A stretch of DNA of 64,000 nucleotides from Ooceraea biroi (GCF_003672135.1 NC_039518.1:8062136-8126135); one strand, 5' to 3'; shown: positions 12,028 to 24,301, counted from the first letter of the stretch. The notes: generated by a model from the letters alone, not told the origin. Made by a program: numbers and translations.

Positions 12028-13227
12028 GGGGGTATTCTAGTGTAGCATGTCAGAAAAATCGAATTTTTTTGGCACAGTTTGCAAGTATATGGTATGGAAA
12101 ATATGTCTGCGAGAAGATTTAGCCCGATTCGCAAAATTAACAAAGTAATAGGAAATAACCTCTGGCGCGCGCTCGGCGGTTGGACCGCGCGGCACACAAC
12201 AAAGCATTGTGTTAGTATTTTAGGTAGGGTCGGAAAATAGTTATTCTTTGAAGGTCGTACATTTGAATTGGAGCCTTTGTACAGTACAGGTTAATATAGT
12301 ACAATGAATCTCTAAATTCATTGATTTGGACTTTTGCTCCAAAACATCTCCATGCTGGCGTGAAAGTTGTTGAAATAGCAACATTCTTGGCAGTTATAAT
12401 TTTCAATAAAGGATTTATGCCAATTTTCAAACTTATGAACGTGATGGGAGTTAGTATTGGTCAGCAAGCGGTGATGCACGCAAACTCCCGGAACGAAGCT
12501 CGTATCACCCGCTCGGAGCGGCGCTCCACTACCTTCTCTCGAGCTCAGAGAATGAATCGCAGGGAAGAGAGATCGGCTCTGCAGGACTTCTACGAACAAG
12601 AGGAATGTCCCCTGTACGGCCCTGGACTAGCCGATTGATCGTAAGTAACATTATCTCTGTGTAATCAGTATGAAAAACTTTAAACGTGTTTTTCTCGAAA
12701 CCATGTTTTTCAAATTGGTTCCCATGACATCTCAAAAACCAGTTAATCAATTGACTCAGGCTTTTGCACACATCTTCAGTATATGTGTGGCTATAGCCCC
12801 TACCGCAATCAAGTCGAAATATTGTTTTTTGGAATTTCTACAGCCCTTCAATGGTGAAAAAAATGGCACAAATCGAAACTTAATTTTCTCAATGAAGTCA
12901 TGTTTTAAATTTTCAACATTTGTTTTTCAGTCTGGTACCTGCTATAGCCACACTCATACTAATTAAGAATCTCTTTGGCTTTTTTGTTTCAGATGAGCAG
13001 AACAGCTGAAATCACGGGAACCATGGACCAACTGTTTTTTTTATGTTCTTATTTAATATCATGTGCAGCGCTTATTTATAGTTATTGTCTAATACAAAAA
13101 TTTGGAAACATACACCAAATATGTATGAATAAGCAGGGAAAATCCTGCCTCAAAAAACCTCATACTTTTTTCAAAAAAAATTCACCAAAATATCATACAA
13201 ATTCCGCTTTTACACTAGAATACCCCC
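12028..13227 (+). mobile_element. TTAA element unit D
   Basis: 1200-bp copy at the right end of the array, followed by TTAA (13228-13231) and a short (TA)n run in unrelated sequence. It carries a private AACAAAG near 12200 where the other units have AACAGAG. Confidence 0.9.
12300..12638 (+). pseudogene. Transposase C-terminal remnant (unit D)
   Basis: Same fragment as in the other units, ending LYGPGLAD at 12638. It shares the GTGATGCACG variant with unit A rather than with its neighbour C. Confidence 0.73.
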
Positions 13228-13231
13228 TTAA

Positions 13232-15075
13232 CAATATATATATATGTATAACGCAAGGTAGCGTTAACGGACGAGACTGGACGATACGCAGCGTCGAAAA
13301 TAGATTTGTCAGACCGAAAACAAAAGATGCGACCGGACGCTTCGGCTACGACGCTGCTTTCTCCCTTCCTCATGATCATGCATATTCAAAAGTTCGCGGT
13401 GCATATTTCATCCCTTACCTGTCAGCGCTAGCCTGCTCCTCGTCCTCGTGTTCGACTCGTCATTCGCGATAAACGAATTATCCGACTGCGAATAAATAAA
13501 TCGGGATCGACGCGTAATCGCGCGGACGCGAATTTTCCGCGCGGAACGGGACAGAAGAAAGAACGAGAGAGAAAGAGAGCAAGATGCAAGCGGGAGACGC
13601 AAGCGCGGCTGAGATGTCGTACGGATATCACGCGAACACTCACCCACCGCCACCCTCATCGGCCAACCACCCGGCTGGCCGCCTTTCCGGCGGATGTACG
13701 CGCGCGCTCGCGAGACAGAGACAGAAGAACGAAAGAAAAGAAGGAAAAAAGCTCTGAAGCAGGATTAATAGCCAGGCAAATTCGCGCGGGCGCTAATAGG
13801 CGAAAACGGCACGAATTGAAAAAGTTTTCCGGCGGAAAGACGGAAGGGTGTAGGCGGAAGGGCTCGCGTGTAACGTCACGATAAATCCCACGAAGACGTT
13901 GATGGCCCCGACAGCTCGCTCGCGGAATATTGCGCGCTTACCCCCGTACACGTATGCGACGGAGCCAGAGGTTGGACCGGAAGTTTGCCAGATCGGTATC
14001 GCCGGGCGTCCATCACCGCCGCGCGGCGTGTCTTACGACTTACCGATTATAAAGGAAAAGATGGTCCTGCACCCCTGTACTGCTGAAGGTTTCGAAAATT
14101 AGCGTGCTGCTCGTAAGAACTATCTTTATGGCGGCTGTAGCTTCCGCAACGCGCTCCGAGGACATGGGGGAGTCCGGGGTTAATTATCGCGTGAAGCACT
14201 CTTGCAATTGCTTTTCGCGTTTAAAGGTACATATTAATCTTTCGCGGTGTTACGTGCCCCACTCGTCACCGGCGCACCCTCCACACCAACACACACGCGC
14301 GCGCGTGCTACGCGGAAATTACAATATATCGCGAATCTAGGTTACGCTATATTGCCGTTACTTGACAGGCAATTATTACCGTGCGGCGGGCTACGCGCGC
14401 AACAGGCACACCGCGAGAGGCAACGCGAAGCGCGAAGACAATCAAGTGTCTCCGATAAAAAAGTTATTCGAGTATCAGCTTGCGCAAGTACTCTTGCGTT
14501 CCTGCTTTTCCGATATCAAAGGAGGATATTCGTCAGTTGAAGCAGAGATGCCATATTATCCGCGATAAAGCGCTTAATATATTTTTCGGAATTTATCGCG
14601 AATTTATGAATAAATATAAATTTATAATTGATCGAATGTTTCAAGTCTCAAAACTAAAAAAAACGCGAATATCGAATGAGCATTATTGCAAATCGCGACA
14701 TTTCGATGGTTCGCATATTATCGTTATCGGATCGCAATAATCATCAGCATGAATAAGACTTACAGGTGAAGAAACGCCGCGAGGTGTCCGAAGGATCCTT
14801 CAAATTGTCGTCGACTCTAGCCATCCAGGATGCACCAGGGGTGAACGATGATTCCTGCGACACAGAAAGAAAACGTAAATCTTGATGCGCGTGGAACAAT
14901 TGTTACAATTGTCCAACAAATATTGTTCACTCGTAGATTCAGCACATATCCACTATATTTTCAATCACACTCTCCCGAAATCTTCACTTCACGCTCAATA
15001 TTCAAGATAATATTTCTCTTTTGCTTTTTGCATTAGATTCAACAAGTATACGTTCGTTACTGCCTCTTACGAGGA
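13232..15075. other. No gene recognised; intergenic sequence
   Basis: GC-rich until about 14400, then AT-rich. Overlapping short ORFs on both strands have no recognisable family. No tandem or inverted repeat beyond a short (TA)n at 13235-13246 and a CA/CG run at 14286-14305. Confidence 0.55.
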
Positions 15076-15840
15076 AAGGTTTTTAGGTGTTACACTCGGA
15101 TTTCAAACATTTTTTGCATGCAGGTAGGGAGGTCCCCAAATAGAAAAAAAATTATAAAAGTAGCGGCCCAAATGCATATTTGCGCGCTACGTGCGCAATT
15201 TTCGATGTTAGGTTAATTACTCAAAAATGCTGTTTCCAATCGAATTCTTTACATTTTTTATTTCACCTAATGCACAACGCTTTAAAAAGAAATTAAAACT
15301 GAAAGAATTAAAAACCTCCCTTGACCAGGTCTTTTATGTCCTCGTTATGGATTCTGATCAAATCTATTTAAAGTCGCGTACAATAAATCACGCAGAAAGA
15401 GCAAACTACGATTTGCGCAATGTACAATTATTCCAAATTGTGTGCGTTGGCAGTTGCAGTAAAAAATTAAAAAAGTTACGATGCAAATACCATTCTTGAG
15501 CAATGGGCCTTTTATACGCACTGTGCTCGCGCGGCACGAGATTACATTAGACGCTCGTATTTTCTAAACACACACAAGTACACACACGCACACAGAAGCA
15601 CATACGCGCGCGCACGCACACACACAAAATTATTCAAAGCAATATAAATGTGCGTTAGGTGAAATAAAAAATGTAAAGAATTCGATTGGAAATAGCATTT
15701 TTGAGTAATTAACCTAACATCGAAAATTGCGCACGTAGCGCGCAAATATGCATTTGGGCCGCTACTTTTATTTGTTTCTTCTATTTGGGGACCTGCATGC
15801 AAAAACTTTTTGAAATCCGAGTGTAACACCTAAAAACCTT
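15076..15840. mobile_element. Foldback (long inverted repeat) element, family unknown
   Basis: Two near-identical arms, 15076-15275 and 15650-15840, are inverse complements. Their outer ends read AAGGTTTTTAGGTGTTACAC and its complement. The left arm carries a few extra bases near 15124. The ~375-bp centre holds no recognisable coding sequence but contains a CA-rich microsatellite. I could not find a convincing target-site duplication, so the exact ends are uncertain. Confidence 0.7.
15565..15628. repeat. (CA)n/(CG)n microsatellite inside the foldback element
   Basis: Interrupted CACACA and CGCGCG runs form an alternating purine-pyrimidine tract in the loop region of the foldback element. Confidence 0.85.
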
Positions 15841-16180
15841 CCCTTGTTAGACGTTTCCTTATTTTAATTGTTGATTATTTCGACGGCAATCAGCTGTTCG
15901 TGTACCGCAGGATGGTTTCCTGAGACTACCCAGGATGCAATAATATACAGGGTGGCCCATTTTAATTTATACAGTCGATTTTTTAAAAAACTAAAAGAGA
16001 TACGAAAAAATGTTTCAGACAGACATGTCACGATTTCGAGGGGGACATAAGATGATATGGTACCAATGGTGGTTTGACCTTGAATAGTCGTTTGAAGGTC
16101 ACGCGAAGATCACCTTCAATTTCTTAAATTGAAACCCCAACTTTTTATTGCAGATTCTTATTCTCCATCGAAAAGTAAGT

Positions 16181-16309
16181 AACTTTTGTCTGAAACATTT
16201 TTCCGAAAAATGTCATCTTATGTTCTTAAAATGTCCTCAAAACTCATCTTGAAGATCATTTTAAGGACATAAGATGACAGTTTTCGGAAAAATGTTTCAG
16301 ACAAAAGTT
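16181..16309. repeat. Inner hairpin of the palindrome, left arm
   Basis: 129-nt inverted repeat within the left arm. AACTTTTGTCTGAAAC at 16181 pairs with its complement ending at 16309, and the halves also contain the mutually complementary segments ATCTTATGT and ACATAAGAT. Confidence 0.85.
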
Positions 16310-16461
16310 GCATGTTTTCTCGCGTAGAATCCGAATCCGTAATAAAAAATACCATGTCTCGTTAAAAAAATTTCAGACCGGAAGTTAGAATTCTGAAATT
16401 TTTTTTTAATGAGACATGGTATTTTTTATTACGGATTCGGATTCTACGCAAGAAAACATGC

Positions 16462-16590
16462 AACTTTTGTCTGAAACATTTTTCCGAAAAATGTCATCTT
16501 ATGTCCTTAAAATGTCCTCAAAACTCATCTTGAAGATCATTTTAAGGACATAAGATGACATTTTTCGGAAAAATGTTTCAGACAAAAGTT
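16462..16590. repeat. Inner hairpin of the palindrome, right arm
   Basis: 129-nt counterpart of the left inner hairpin, itself self-complementary. The element is therefore a palindrome built from two smaller palindromes. Confidence 0.85.
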
Positions 16591-16819
16591 ACTTACTTTT
16601 CGATGGAGAATAAGAATCTGCAATAAAAAGTTGGGGTTTCAATTTAAGAAATTGAAGGTGATCTTCGCGTGACCTTCAAACGACTATTCAAGGTCAAACC
16701 GATGGTATCATCTTATGTCCCCCTCGAAATCGTGACATGTCTGTCTGAAACATTTTTTCGTATCTCTTTTAGTTTTTTAAAAAATCGACTGTATAAAGTA
16801 AAATGGGCCACCCTGTATA

Positions 16820-17704
16820 CGCGTGCAAGACTACACTCGATATCACAGTTGTTTTTCCGCGAAAGGAAGGTAAAACGCGACGTACGACGGGGTTCGTCGT
16901 CGACTCAGCTTTATCGTGCAACCCCCGCGCGCTTATACCGCGGTAATGCCCCGCTCGGGTAAATGAAAAAGTTATTGTTTTCCATTCTGTCCTCCTTCGC
17001 GTGACTTTCCCGGCACCTCCGAAGTTCTTTCGTCGGAGTGTGCAACGCGCGCGCGTATAAAATACCGGGCGCGGTTATGCAGCCCGGCTGTAACACGGCT
17101 TGTAAATACGATATGCGATTTATACGCCCGGGTTTACCGAAATCATCCGCAAAACCGACCGTAAATCCCGAACGCGGCGCGACCGGCAGGGGCAGGAAGG
17201 AAAGAGCTGCGCAGAACCTCGTGAAAATCGCCGTGAAAAACGCGATCTCGATGTAACGAAGATCGGACCCGAAAGTTCTCGCCGAAACGGAACGAGGCGC
17301 AAATCCGACGCGGACTCTACGTCACCCTTAATTTCAGGTTTCCGCGTTGGCATCCGCGCGCGGCAAGTCTTCGTCACTTGCACGCTCGCACGCGCGACGT
17401 TGACGTCGCGGCGCCGTTGCACCGTAATAAAAAGTGGCAAACTCCCCGACGACGGGGTACAACTTGTTTCTCTTTAAAGTTTAAAGGGCGGAGGCAAGAG
17501 CGTGCGAGGCAGAGCCCGCGTCGCTCGATTTCGGTGTCTTTATCATCGTGCGCAGTCAGTGTGGCCTGACAGGCTTGAGCCCCCTATGATTGATATCTAC
17601 CTCGTCCTCTTCTGCGCTACCCGTTATAGTCGTACCCCTTGATCCCCCCTCCCCCCGCTCGCGCATCACCCTTTTCGATTATATCGTGTCCCACCTATCC
17701 GTCC

Positions 17705-17743
<39 letters not shown>

Positions 17744-19713
17744 CGTGGCGCGTATACGGCCTCAGTTCTACGCTTGTCGAGACAGACCGGTCGATACGGC
17801 TATTATGAAAATTGAAAATAAAGGCATTTTCGCACCCACTTGTACGCATGTAGAGACGTTCCGACCGCAGACTTGCTCCGACCTCGTATCGCGGAACAAT
17901 CGTTGCTCGGTAAAACGCCGGGACATGTCGCGGATTATATCTCGATTGATGCCACGAGGAGCGACCGACGATGAGGCTGCGAATGTCTCTCTCGCTCGGG
18001 ACCATGAAAATGATAAATGTAATTGTCGTTTGACGAGAAGGGGATATTTGCGCGCGAAAGAGAAATATATCGAAACAAACGTGATTTGTCTCGTAATTCT
18101 TCCTTTTCAATTTTCTTCCCCATATTTTTGTTCTGCGCCGTAAGTAATATCGATGCTGAGGAAGATGCATGCTCTCATACGTTCCGACGCAGACTCGAGT
18201 CTACACTATGTACAGGGGACACGGCGTGCTTTGCGTAACCATTCGTTACAATTCAATTTGATAACTTTGATACGGCTCATTTCTCGTGGACCGCCGAGCA
18301 CGAGAGGAACCTCGGATATAAGAAAGAGGTGGAGTACAATGGGATTCTCCCTTCTCGGCGAGAGAGAGAATGGGGAAAACAGATATCCGCGGTGATGCTT
18401 CAAACGCTCGGCGCTACGCGAATAAAGTTGCGGATTCGGGTCCGATATCGGTTAAATTTGTAGATTTCAGATAAACTCGCGCCGTTGCGGTATAAAATAA
18501 GTTCTCGACGTTGATTCGGCGCGCTTTTACACGCCGAGACTTTTCAGACGCGTGCGTTCCGCTCGCACGATGCCCGCGTTTTAAATCTACAATCGCCGCG
18601 TGATCAGGCGCGAGTTTATCCGCTCGTCGCAATTTTTCGGCGCGACGAAATTTACGCGGCGCCGGCATTAATTAAGCTCGGCGCTCGAGTCAGGCTCGGT
18701 CGTTTGAACAGACTGACGTGCGTTTTCTTGCTCTCGCCGCGCGTTATTTAAAGGAAAGCGCACGTTAATGCGCCTGCCGGTGACACGAGCATTATTAGGA
18801 CGGAGGGCGCGAAAAAAAAGGAAAAAGAAGGAAGCGCGAGCGAGCGAGCGCGCACACGACGCGCCAGCCGGGGAACAAAAATGTCGTTTCTAAACGGTTT
18901 GCGTAAAGCGACAAGTACGCCTGTCGGTTGCGCTCTCTCCGTTCCTGTCTCTGTCCCTCTGTTGTACCTCGGTGCAATGACAGGTTTAATTACCGCCGGG
19001 CCTGCGTGTTCGCAATAGGCACGCGTAAATTTCTGAGCGCACTACTGAGAGCGCCTATCGATTTCGCAGCGCGATCGGAATGCGCGCGTTTGATCGCACG
19101 TGCGATGCGCGAGATCGCGCCCAGATGCACATCGCCATCCAGAATTCGGCGCACACTCGGTTATGCCCGGACGGGAGAGCGTGAGGGGCGCGTGTCAAAC
19201 CGTTCGCCGAGCGAACTAGCTCTCCGCTAGTCACCCGGAGTCCCCAAGTCCCCCGCATGCTCGCAGGGTGAGAGAATTCGACTTTGCCGCGGAAAGAAGT
19301 TGTTCGCCACCGGAGCGCGATGTCGCTCGTCAAAGGGCCGTCAAGAGGGCGCGTCGTGAATCGTGGAATTTGGAAAATGCGTTTAATCCAGACGGACGAC
19401 GTCCCGATGACCTGGGCCGGCGACTCGTCGACGCTTCACGCTCGGTGGCGCGCGCATTCCGAGAGAGGAATTGAAATTGCAAGGCGACCAGCAAGAGAGA
19501 GGAAGGTCGCTCTCTCCCGGGTCAATTGTATTAATTAAATCTCTTTTGCGCGCTCGTGCGTCGGCGACTCGTCTGTACCTCGCGCGGCCGAAGAATTCGA
19601 CGAGTGATTCGGATCCTGCCGCGTGACGATCTAATCGAACACGCCGCAAAGCGCCGACAAAGCGTGCCTGCGAGTCTCTGTGAACGCGTCAAATTAAATT
19701 AAGTTGAACGATA
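16820..19713. other. No gene recognised; intergenic sequence
   Basis: CpG-rich DNA with many unrelated short ORFs. The only clear structure is the (TA)n tract at 17706-17740. A short GAGC run lies near 18836-18850. Confidence 0.55.
17706..17740. repeat. (TA)n microsatellite
   Basis: About 17 uninterrupted TA repeats. One overlapping ORF translates part of this as (YI)n, which is an artefact. Confidence 0.95.
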
Positions 19714-19715
19714 TA

Positions 19716-20981
19716 TTGGGTTGGCAAATAATTTGGTTCGGTTTTTTAAGGTGGAATAAAATACAATTTTTTTGATACACGAAATCAATTTTAATCAATT
19801 ATATATTGACCATTTTTATTGATGACTTCTTGCCATCTTTCCACCAACTTCATTATGCCGCGTTCGTAAAACATCCGAGGCTTATCGGCGAAAAACCAAT
19901 CCAGGTGTCTTTTGACGTTCTCTTCATCCTTGAAGATTTTTCCGTTCAAAGAGTTCTGCAACGACCGGAATAAATGATAATCGGAAGGGGCCAGGTCCGG
20001 TGAATACGCAGGATGAGGCAAAACATCCCAGCCAAGACTGAGTAATTTGTTCCGAGTTGTCAATGATGTGTGAGGTCTGGCGTTATTGTGGTGGAAGACA
20101 ACACCTTTTCGATTTATCAATTCTGGACGTTTTTTGCGGAGTGCTTGGTCCAATTTTGTTAACTGCGAGCAGTATGTGGTTGAATCAATCGTTTTGCTTG
20201 ACGGTAACAGCTCGTAGTAAATGACACCTTTGAAATCCCACCATACGGAGAGCATGATCTTCTTCGGATGCAATCCTGCCTTCGAGGTTGTTTGTGGTGG
20301 CTCGCTGCTGTGTCCCCATGATCTTTTCCGCGTTACATTCTCATAGACGACCCATTTTTCATCTCCTGTCACTAACCGCTTCAAAAATTGATCGTTTTCT
20401 TGACGTTTCCGCAGCAAATCGCAGATGGATATGCGAGTGGCCAAGTTGGCCTCGGTTAATTCATGCGGCACCCACACATTGAGCCGAGAAACGTATTCCA
20501 GTTGGCGCAAATTGTTTTCTACGCTTTATATGAGATATATTAAGTGCTTGGGATGGATTTTTATCGACGATAGCTTTGACATTACTTGAATCAATCTCGA
20601 TCGGGCGACCGGAGCGAGGCGCATCATTGACGTCGAAATCTCCAGAACGGAATTTGGCGAACCACTTTTGACATACGCGTTCTGTTAAGGCATCATCTCC
20701 ATAACACGGCATATCTTTTTATGAGCCTTTGCAGCTCGTTTGCTCTTCTTGAAATAATAGAGCAAAATATGACGATAATGCACGTTATTTACTTCCATTT
20801 TTACAGCTACGCAGCACACACAATATTGATGTTAGTCAAACCAAAATTTACAGAAAGGCTATGTGAAACATGTACTTTTAAATGCGCTCTGAAGTTGCGC
20901 GATAGTATCGAGAAAAACAAGAGTGAATTGGAAAGAAGTTGCACCGAAGCAAAAACCGAACGAACTTATTTGCCAACCTAA
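19716..20981 (-). mobile_element. Mariner element, full length, degenerate
   Basis: 1266-bp element with inverted ends: TTGGGTTGGCAAATAATTTG at left and, read inward, TTAGGTTGGCAAATAAGTTC at right. TA flanks both sides (19714-19715, 20982-20983). It differs from the array at 2238-5509 in its termini and protein, so it is a separate mariner lineage. The gene is on the minus strand. Confidence 0.93.
19791..20798 (-). pseudogene. Mariner transposase with at least two frameshifts
   Basis: The ATG at 20798 opens MEVNNVHYRHILLYYFKKSK, a standard mariner N-terminus. A single missing base near 20705 (in ICRVYGDDA) shifts the frame, and another indel near 20520 shifts it again before SVENNLRQLEYV. 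The remaining 239 codons (19791-20510) are open and carry the whole catalytic core: TGDEKW, HHNNARPH and YSPDLAPSDYH, ending NGQYIID. The second motif reads HHNN where HHDN is expected, so the second catalytic Asp is replaced by Asn. That alone would abolish DDD chemistry. Confidence 0.92.
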
Positions 20982-20983
20982 TA

Positions 20984-23900
20984 CTTGCCGCCTGGCCCTT
21001 TTCAAACGGCCCGCTGACTCGCGAATGACTCGAAACTGTCGGCCGATACTGTGCGGCGATCGCGCCAATAACTTTGATTGGCGGAAGTGATAAATGCGAT
21101 GGGATCCTTTTAAATATCGGGAGCCGACGCGCGGCTACGCGCGCCGCGGTCGATTAATCCGCCTGAACGCCGAAGGGTGCAGCGTGCAGTTCGCAATTTG
21201 CACGACTCACTTTGGATGAGAGGACGCTATTTACTTTGGGGGGAGGGTTCATGCGGGATGACCGTCGCGAACTGTGTAAAATCGCCTGCGCGATCTCGAT
21301 CCATGAAAAAGCTTCGCGTAAAACAGTAACGAGACCCATTCCCTGGCGCTCTCTTTTCCTCCGCGTTATAGGCGGCATTATAAAATATAAAATATCCGTC
21401 AGCCCGGGTCCGCGCGTCGGGTCGCGCCGCCGTAAACGTTAAGCAGAACGCTACACCGGCGTTAAAGAGGCCGCTAACTTATGGAAAGGGTGGAAAGCTA
21501 CTGAGGGAGGCAGGAGCCGCCACGTTTAGTGGCACTGTTAAGGAACGCCGGTTTTAACGCCGCTTTTCTTCGCCACCCTCTCACCCCCATCCGGTGTCGC
21601 GAAACTCGAGTCTTGCTGCGGTTTCGCCCTCGTGGGGTGAAAATATTCGACCACGACGGGAAAGAAGTAGGGCTGCTTCTGTGATCCGGTAGCACGCGGT
21701 AGATACGCGGAATCGTCACGTAGTCGCGTCCGCTCGGCGACGACGGCTTCTACTCGCGCCGATCGCGCGGAACGTGCGTGCGTCCAGTAAAGACGGTTTG
21801 ATGTTATACGAGCACCGCGCGAGAAGTGCCCATTAAGGAAAGAGTAAAAAGGCGCGGGGGGGGGGGGTGCGAACGGTCCCGCAGGGTGAGCTAGTAGTCA
21901 GGAAAAATGCCACCGTTGTCGTCGTCGTAGGTCTTCAAGCACGAGGGAATTAAATGCACCGCCGTGGCTTACGGCGAAGGCCGGCAGCGGGGGATGAGAC
22001 GGGTGGTCGTCCAGGAGGCAGTTTCGAGTTTCCCGTCATCGCGACAATGTATGCGCGCTTCCGCGTCGGCCGCTATCGATTTAATCCCTTCGCGAAGGAC
22101 TTTGGACAGAATTGACATCGACACTGTTATCTACCACCACTCGAAGACCTGTCGAGATAATGTTCGGCGGCAAACTGTTAATTCCGTTTGAAACGCGCGA
22201 TAAACGCGAACTGAAAACACTAGGGTGGATTTGAAGTAACTGGACGATGAGGGATGTTTGAAGTGTTCGCGTTTATGGGATACAGTGAAAATATTCTGGA
22301 TTGAAACGAGGAGTGTCTCGAGTAGCAATTTCAAAAAACATTGTATCATAAATGTTAAGCAAAGTAAAGCATCAGAGCGCCTCTCGCGCGATGACACGTG
22401 GCATTCCCTTAAACATAAAGCCCCTTACTTGAAGCACTCGCTAGGAAAACATCAAATAATCGCTCCTCAAAGGGATTGGCTGCGTCGCGCAAAAATCGAA
22501 TCGAATCATGCGCCTCCTTCGGCGCTTAATAAAGTCCTCGTGCCTTTGACGAGGGGATGAGGGAACACCGCCCGTCTCCGATGCCGCCGCGGAATCTTCA
22601 GGGTGGAATCCGCTCTTCCGTCCGACCCCGCCGTAACCCGCCGCGCTGGAAAATCCCCGGGGCGGCGGGGCCGGGAAAATAAGTTGAACATATAATTTGA
22701 AAAGCCGCGGGAATACAAGCAACCGCCGCCGCGCAACTTTATACCCGGCAGCGGCAGAAAGCAAAGCAGCCGGCAGAAGACGAAGCTGACAGAGCCGAGA
22801 TGAAAGGGACGACTGCTCCTCAGCTGCGCCGACGTAAGAAGCGACGGGCGTGGAGGCAACAGAAAGAAAATGAGAGAAAAAAGAAAGCGAGAAAAGGGGA
22901 AGGGGAGAAAAAACTGACGCGGGTCGGAAGCTAGGGTTAAGTTAATTCGCACGTCCCCGTGAGCGGAGACGTTCGCCTCGCCTTCGGCTCGCCATGTCCC
23001 GCCTGTGGCCCCGCGACCCTCCTTTAATTAAAATTACGCTGTAATTATCCTCGGAAGCCGCAGTCGTCACCGTCAAACCGCCACCACCGTGTACAGCGAC
23101 GAACTTCCTCCGGATGTCGGACGAACGGCATCTCGCTAAATTTCGCTCGCTCTGTTTTTTATTCTTTTTTACCACGATTGCATTTCTTTACATTTTCTTT
23201 CGGGTTCTCTTGTCTTTAATGTCCGCCGGAAGACGAAATCTTCAGCGACGCGGCAAATAAAACGGAAAACTGAGCGCGGGGATAAAGTAACACCTCGCGA
23301 AAAACGGGTAGATGCGTTGATTACTTTTGTGCCGAAATTTGCCAGTTTTGACTTTTTTTGAAATTTACGGATAAACGACGCTTTTCCACAGGGAGCGGCT
23401 ACTCGTAGCAATAAACAAGTATCATTAAAACTTTCCACCACGAGTGCTCGTCGGAACAAACCGACACCGCTTATTCCGAGGTTAAACCGCCGCCAGAAGT
23501 GCGGGGTTTATCCCTCTAATCGTATCCTTTCTTTGATATTCTGTGAGAAGAGAACCACATGCTGCAGAAATAAGGACACATTTCCGTTTTGCGTTTCTAA
23601 ACTCTCGTCACGAACAATGAGACTAAACTAAATCCGATATAACTAAGATAAACCCCATTCAGAAAATTCCTGCTTGCTGAAACATCCCTGTTAATCATTC
23701 GTGTGCTTAATTAAACAGCCCTTTAATCAACTACATGGGTCGACCGAGCCTGCCAAGCCGAAGGATCGCCACAGAGCCGCAAATCATTTCGGGGATTCTG
23801 CAGACGCCGCGAAGAAAAAGAGTGTGAGAGAGAGTGCATCGTGTCGCGTCGCGGAGGACACGGGGGAGAGAAAATATGCGCGCGGGTGGCGTTCTTTATG

Positions 23901-24299
23901 TGCCTGCCGTGCGCATAAGTGCACGTACACGCGCTAAACTGGCAACGGACAATGGCTGATTCGCCGCAGGCCGTTTCTGGAGAGCGACGGAATTCGAGTC
24001 GCCAGCCGGCTCGCCTAATTCTAAATTTAATAAACACATACCTGCCCGGAGGGCGCGCGGGTGTGCTGGTGGTGATACTGCGGGGTGGCACAGATGTTTG
24101 AACTCGTTGCGGAGGATTCGCCATATAATGGAGAGAGAGAGAGAGACTCTTGCTCACTCCCTTCCGTCAACGTTAAATGACAAGGTCCATGGTATACCAT
24201 AGGAGTCGTGAACTATATGAAATATATACATGGACGTTCATAATGGATGCCCGTTATGGGTCCGCGAAGATATATATGTCTCACATCGAGAATCGAAAA
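20984..24299. other. No gene recognised; intergenic sequence
   Basis: Short overlapping ORFs only. A run of twelve or so G lies near 21857-21868 and a (GA)n tract at 24130-24145. No element ends or tandem copies found. Confidence 0.55.
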
Positions 24300-24301
24300 T
24301 A

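Larger units (their letters stand above)
8410..13231 (+). repeat. Array of four TTAA-flanked transposon derivatives sharing single TTAA sites
   Basis: Four direct copies of 1200-1201 bp lie head to tail. Each begins GGGGGTATTCTAGTGTA and ends with its inverse complement. A TTAA precedes the first (8410-8413), follows the last (13228-13231), and exactly one TTAA separates each neighbouring pair (9615-9618, 10820-10823, 12024-12027). TTAA targeting is typical of the piggyBac, Kolobok and Sola3 groups. The coding remnant in each unit favours a PF20700 'Mutator-like' or Kolobok-type source. Confidence 0.93.
15946..16817. mobile_element. 872-bp near-perfect palindromic element with TACAGGGTG ends
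   Basis: The sequence from TACAGGGTGGCCCATTTT at 15946 is mirrored by its complement ending at 16817, with TA on both sides (15944-15945 and 16818-16819). The arms are about 425 bp and the centre, near 16370-16392, is only some 20 nt. There is no coding sequence. The TA duplication and the TACAGGGTG end suggest a non-autonomous Tc1/mariner-type foldback element. The same first nine bases end the elements at 58102-61755. Confidence 0.85.

Noticed and set aside
11771..13472. 89- and 165-codon ORFs beginning MAFLFQMSRTAEI
   Set aside because: They exist only in units C and D because of a single-base change, and the longer one runs out of the element into unrelated DNA.
22441..22952. Overlapping ORFs of 107 and 148 codons on the minus strand
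   Set aside because: Phe/Pro/Arg-rich chance translations in a GC-rich tract with competing open frames.
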